From Macrophomina tecta (Eukaryota > Ascomycota > Dothideomycetes > Botryosphaeriales > Botryosphaeriaceae): a DNA stretch of 64,000 nucleotides. The DNA lies in NCBI GenBank assembly GCA_024180945.1, contig JAKSGN010000002.1, positions 124,001-188,000 on the forward strand. Direction: 5' to 3'. A program made the position numbers and the translations under genes. The notes below the pieces were generated by a model, which was not told the origin of the DNA, searched no databases, and was given only the letters and a program-made list of their open reading frames with translations. Below are positions 62,129-64,000 of this stretch, one piece after another. Within the stretch, counting starts at the first letter, position 1. Each line of letters opens with the position of its first letter.

Positions 62129-62871
62129 TATTATAAATCCTAGAGAATAAGGGCTTTATAACCCTATAAATAGAAAGCCTATATAGAAAAAAATACTATA
62201 AAGACTAAAAACCCTTATAAATAGTAAAGCCGTACGGCTAGAATGTTCGTACGGAAAAACTAGCCTTAAGAAAAAATAGCGCGTACGGCCCTAAGCCTAG
62301 TAGTAATAGAAGCCCGTACGGGAATAACGCCTATATAATATAGTAACTATTTAGAAGAATAGCAGAACTAAGTTTTCGTAGAAAAAAAATACCTATAGAA
62401 AAAAAGTATAGATCTAGAAAACTAACTTTAAATATAAGAGACGAATAAGAGAATATTAAATATATTATTTACTTATTAAAATAGAAGTTAAATTTTGAAA
62501 AATAGGCCTTAGTATCTAAGTTACGTAGGATTTACCGGGCCTATTAGATAATAAAAGACTATAACTATCCTCTATAATACTTAGATAACTAAGAATACTA
62601 ACTATCTACTACTATCTATAGATTACTATATATTTTTTATAGTATATAGATATACTTCTTAGATAATACTTTAATCTTTATAGTTAACTTAAGATTTTAA
62701 TATAGACTTATTAGAGGTAATAAGCCTAACGCATACTATATATTAATCTATTACGTAATTACTATTTTTTATTCTAATTCTTTATCCTTCTCTTATTTTT
62801 TAAGGTAAACCTTATCGCTATCTAATCCTACTAGGTAACTCTAAAGCCTAGTAAAAGAGGCTGTCGTTATA
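62129..62871 (+). repeat. C 3' LTR (743 bp)
   Basis: It follows the polypurine tract AAGAAGGGAAATAG (62115-62128), ends GTCGTTATA, and is followed by the CTTTA duplication. It is the same length as the 5' LTR and diverged from it by transitions. Confidence 0.93.
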
Positions 62872-62876
62872 CTTTA

Positions 62877-64000
62877 TTAAAATTATTACGTAGGCCTAGG
62901 CTTTTATATATTTAGTTTTACTTAGTCTTTTAGATACTTTTTATTATTCTCATTATTTACTTCTTTAATTCTTAGCTAAATATTAACTTTTTAGTAGCCT
63001 AGCGATTTATTATACTAACTTATATAAAAGGTAATCTTTACTTTATTTAGTATTAAATATATTTAATATAAAACTCTTCTATTAGTCTAATATTATAGCT
63101 CGAAGCTAGCGAACTATATCTATAAAATACTAATAATAATATTAATACTACTATACTCTAGTATAAAAAAGGTAACTAGGAAGTTTAATAATCTAAGCTA
63201 TAAATAGATAAATAAAATAAATCTAATAAAGTCTACTACTAGATCTATAATAGATATAATCTTATAAATTTTAATTCTTTTTAGTAGAATTTCTATAAAG
63301 AGGCTATATTTCTTAGCTATACTTTTAAAAATTATATTTACCTCTAATCTAGTATTAAAGAGAATATTAATTATTTAATCTATATATAGATTTACTAAAT
63401 CTTTACTACTAGAGTATATCTTCGTAGTTAATATCTAATTTATTATATTATATAAGTTATAAATCTCTAAGCTACTTATTCTTTTTAGACTTATTATTAA
63501 GTTTATAATTATTAATTATAATATTACTACTTTTTAAGACTTTATTTTTTCAAAATATAGCTAAGCCGCTCTTACTAATTATATCTAGTATATTATTTTA
63601 TATCTAGAGCTTTAAGCTTTCTTTATTATATTATATATCTTATTATATTTAGCGTATATCTAAAAGAGCTTTTTATATAGCTTTATTATCTCGAGTAGTC
63701 TTTATATAGCTAGACTAATAATTAATTTAATATTTTTTAGCTAGTTTTCTATAGCGGGTAAGATCTATAATCTTTTTAGACTTATTTTATAGTTCTTAGA
63801 TATATATTAATTTTATAGAGACTTTATACTAGTACTTAGCTTATCTTATATAGAATTCTTTACTTTTTTTACTTATTTCTCTAGTAATTTTTTTATTTTA
63901 TTATTATTAATTTCTTAGATACGTTTAGGTTTAAATTTTTTAATAGTACTTAGATACTTTTTCTTAATATCTTTATTAGATACTAGTTTCTTTTTTTTAC
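62877..64000 (-). pseudogene. Element J, protease and gag-like part (minus strand, runs off the window)
   Basis: On the minus strand, about 63400-63150 reads DTRLEVNIIFKSIAKKYSL, FIEILLKRIKIYKI and IIDLVVDFIRFILFIY, fitting an aspartic protease in which D-S/T-G has become D-T-R. Upstream (63950-63450) a basic, helical frame (KKYLSTIKKFKPKRI, KVVIL, NLIISLKRISSLEIYN) fits the end of Gag. This is the 5' continuation of the J pol at 43357-47222; element C is inserted between. Frames carry many stops. Confidence 0.6.

Larger units (their letters stand above)
47438..62871 (+). mobile_element. Ty3/gypsy chromovirus C, full length, split by element D
   Basis: Identical 743-bp LTR lengths at 47438-48180 and 62129-62871 and a perfect 5-bp target duplication CTTTA (47433-47437, 62872-62876) define both ends. 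Internal order gag, protease, RT, RNase H, integrase, chromodomain, antisense frame. Element D is inserted at 54810-61986. Without D the element is about 8.25 kb. LTR differences are C/T and G/A only where I compared them. It inserted into element J. Confidence 0.95.

Noticed and set aside
1..64000. tRNA, rRNA or other structural RNA genes
   Set aside because: No tRNA-like cloverleaf with conserved loop sequences and no rRNA core sequence noticed on either strand; hairpins seen are explained by TA-rich palindromes in LTRs.

Overview
This 64 kb window is fungal, almost certainly from a filamentous ascomycete (Pezizomycotina). Apart from one island at about 33.0-34.9 kb it is extremely AT-rich and dominated by TA dinucleotides. 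Recognisable reading frames are broken by dense TAA/TAG codons, and paired copies (for example the two LTRs of one element) differ almost only by C/T and G/A. That is the footprint of repeat-induced point mutation (RIP). I see no intact gene, no host gene, no tRNA or rRNA gene and no CRISPR. The window is a nest of dead transposable elements.

Layout. 1-9630: two Ty3/gypsy chromoviruses in tandem (A, 5' part outside the window; B) sharing the LTR at 1416-2158. 9631-16262: a reversed LTR fragment, a minus-strand gypsy pol (E), LTR pieces, a 38-bp satellite (K) and the 3' end of another gypsy element (H). 16263-20413: a 5'-truncated Ty1/copia element. 20414-29193: gypsy chromovirus I1, interrupted by an old Fot1/pogo DNA transposon (Fot-2) and a solo LTR. 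29194-29779: H and LTR fragments. 29780-38521: second copy I2, holding a solo LTR that itself holds a much younger Fot1/pogo transposon (Fot-1). 38522-43356: inverted K copy and unassigned decayed sequence. 43357-64000: minus-strand gypsy element J, split by full-length chromovirus C (47438-62871), itself split by a different gypsy element D (54810-61986).

Order of events. Target-site duplications fix the nesting: J then C (CTTTA) then D (TCTAG/CCTAG); I2 then solo LTR (ACTAA) then Fot-1 (TA); I1 then solo LTR3 (TATAG/TATAA) and Fot-2 (TA). Fot-1 is the only sequence of ordinary composition. Its 549-codon transposase is one uninterrupted frame except for five TAG codons, all explicable as single RIP-type transitions.

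Most interesting points: the two Fot1-like elements share a TIR layout (two copies of an element-specific motif at TIR positions 11 and 28, a 17-bp period) and a C-terminal CCHC zinc knuckle; the A/B/C chromoviruses carry a diverged but homologous antisense reading frame between the chromodomain and the 3' LTR; element B looks recombinant between two subfamilies. Domain boundaries in RIP-damaged elements are approximate; LTR and TIR ends were read base by base unless marked approximate.
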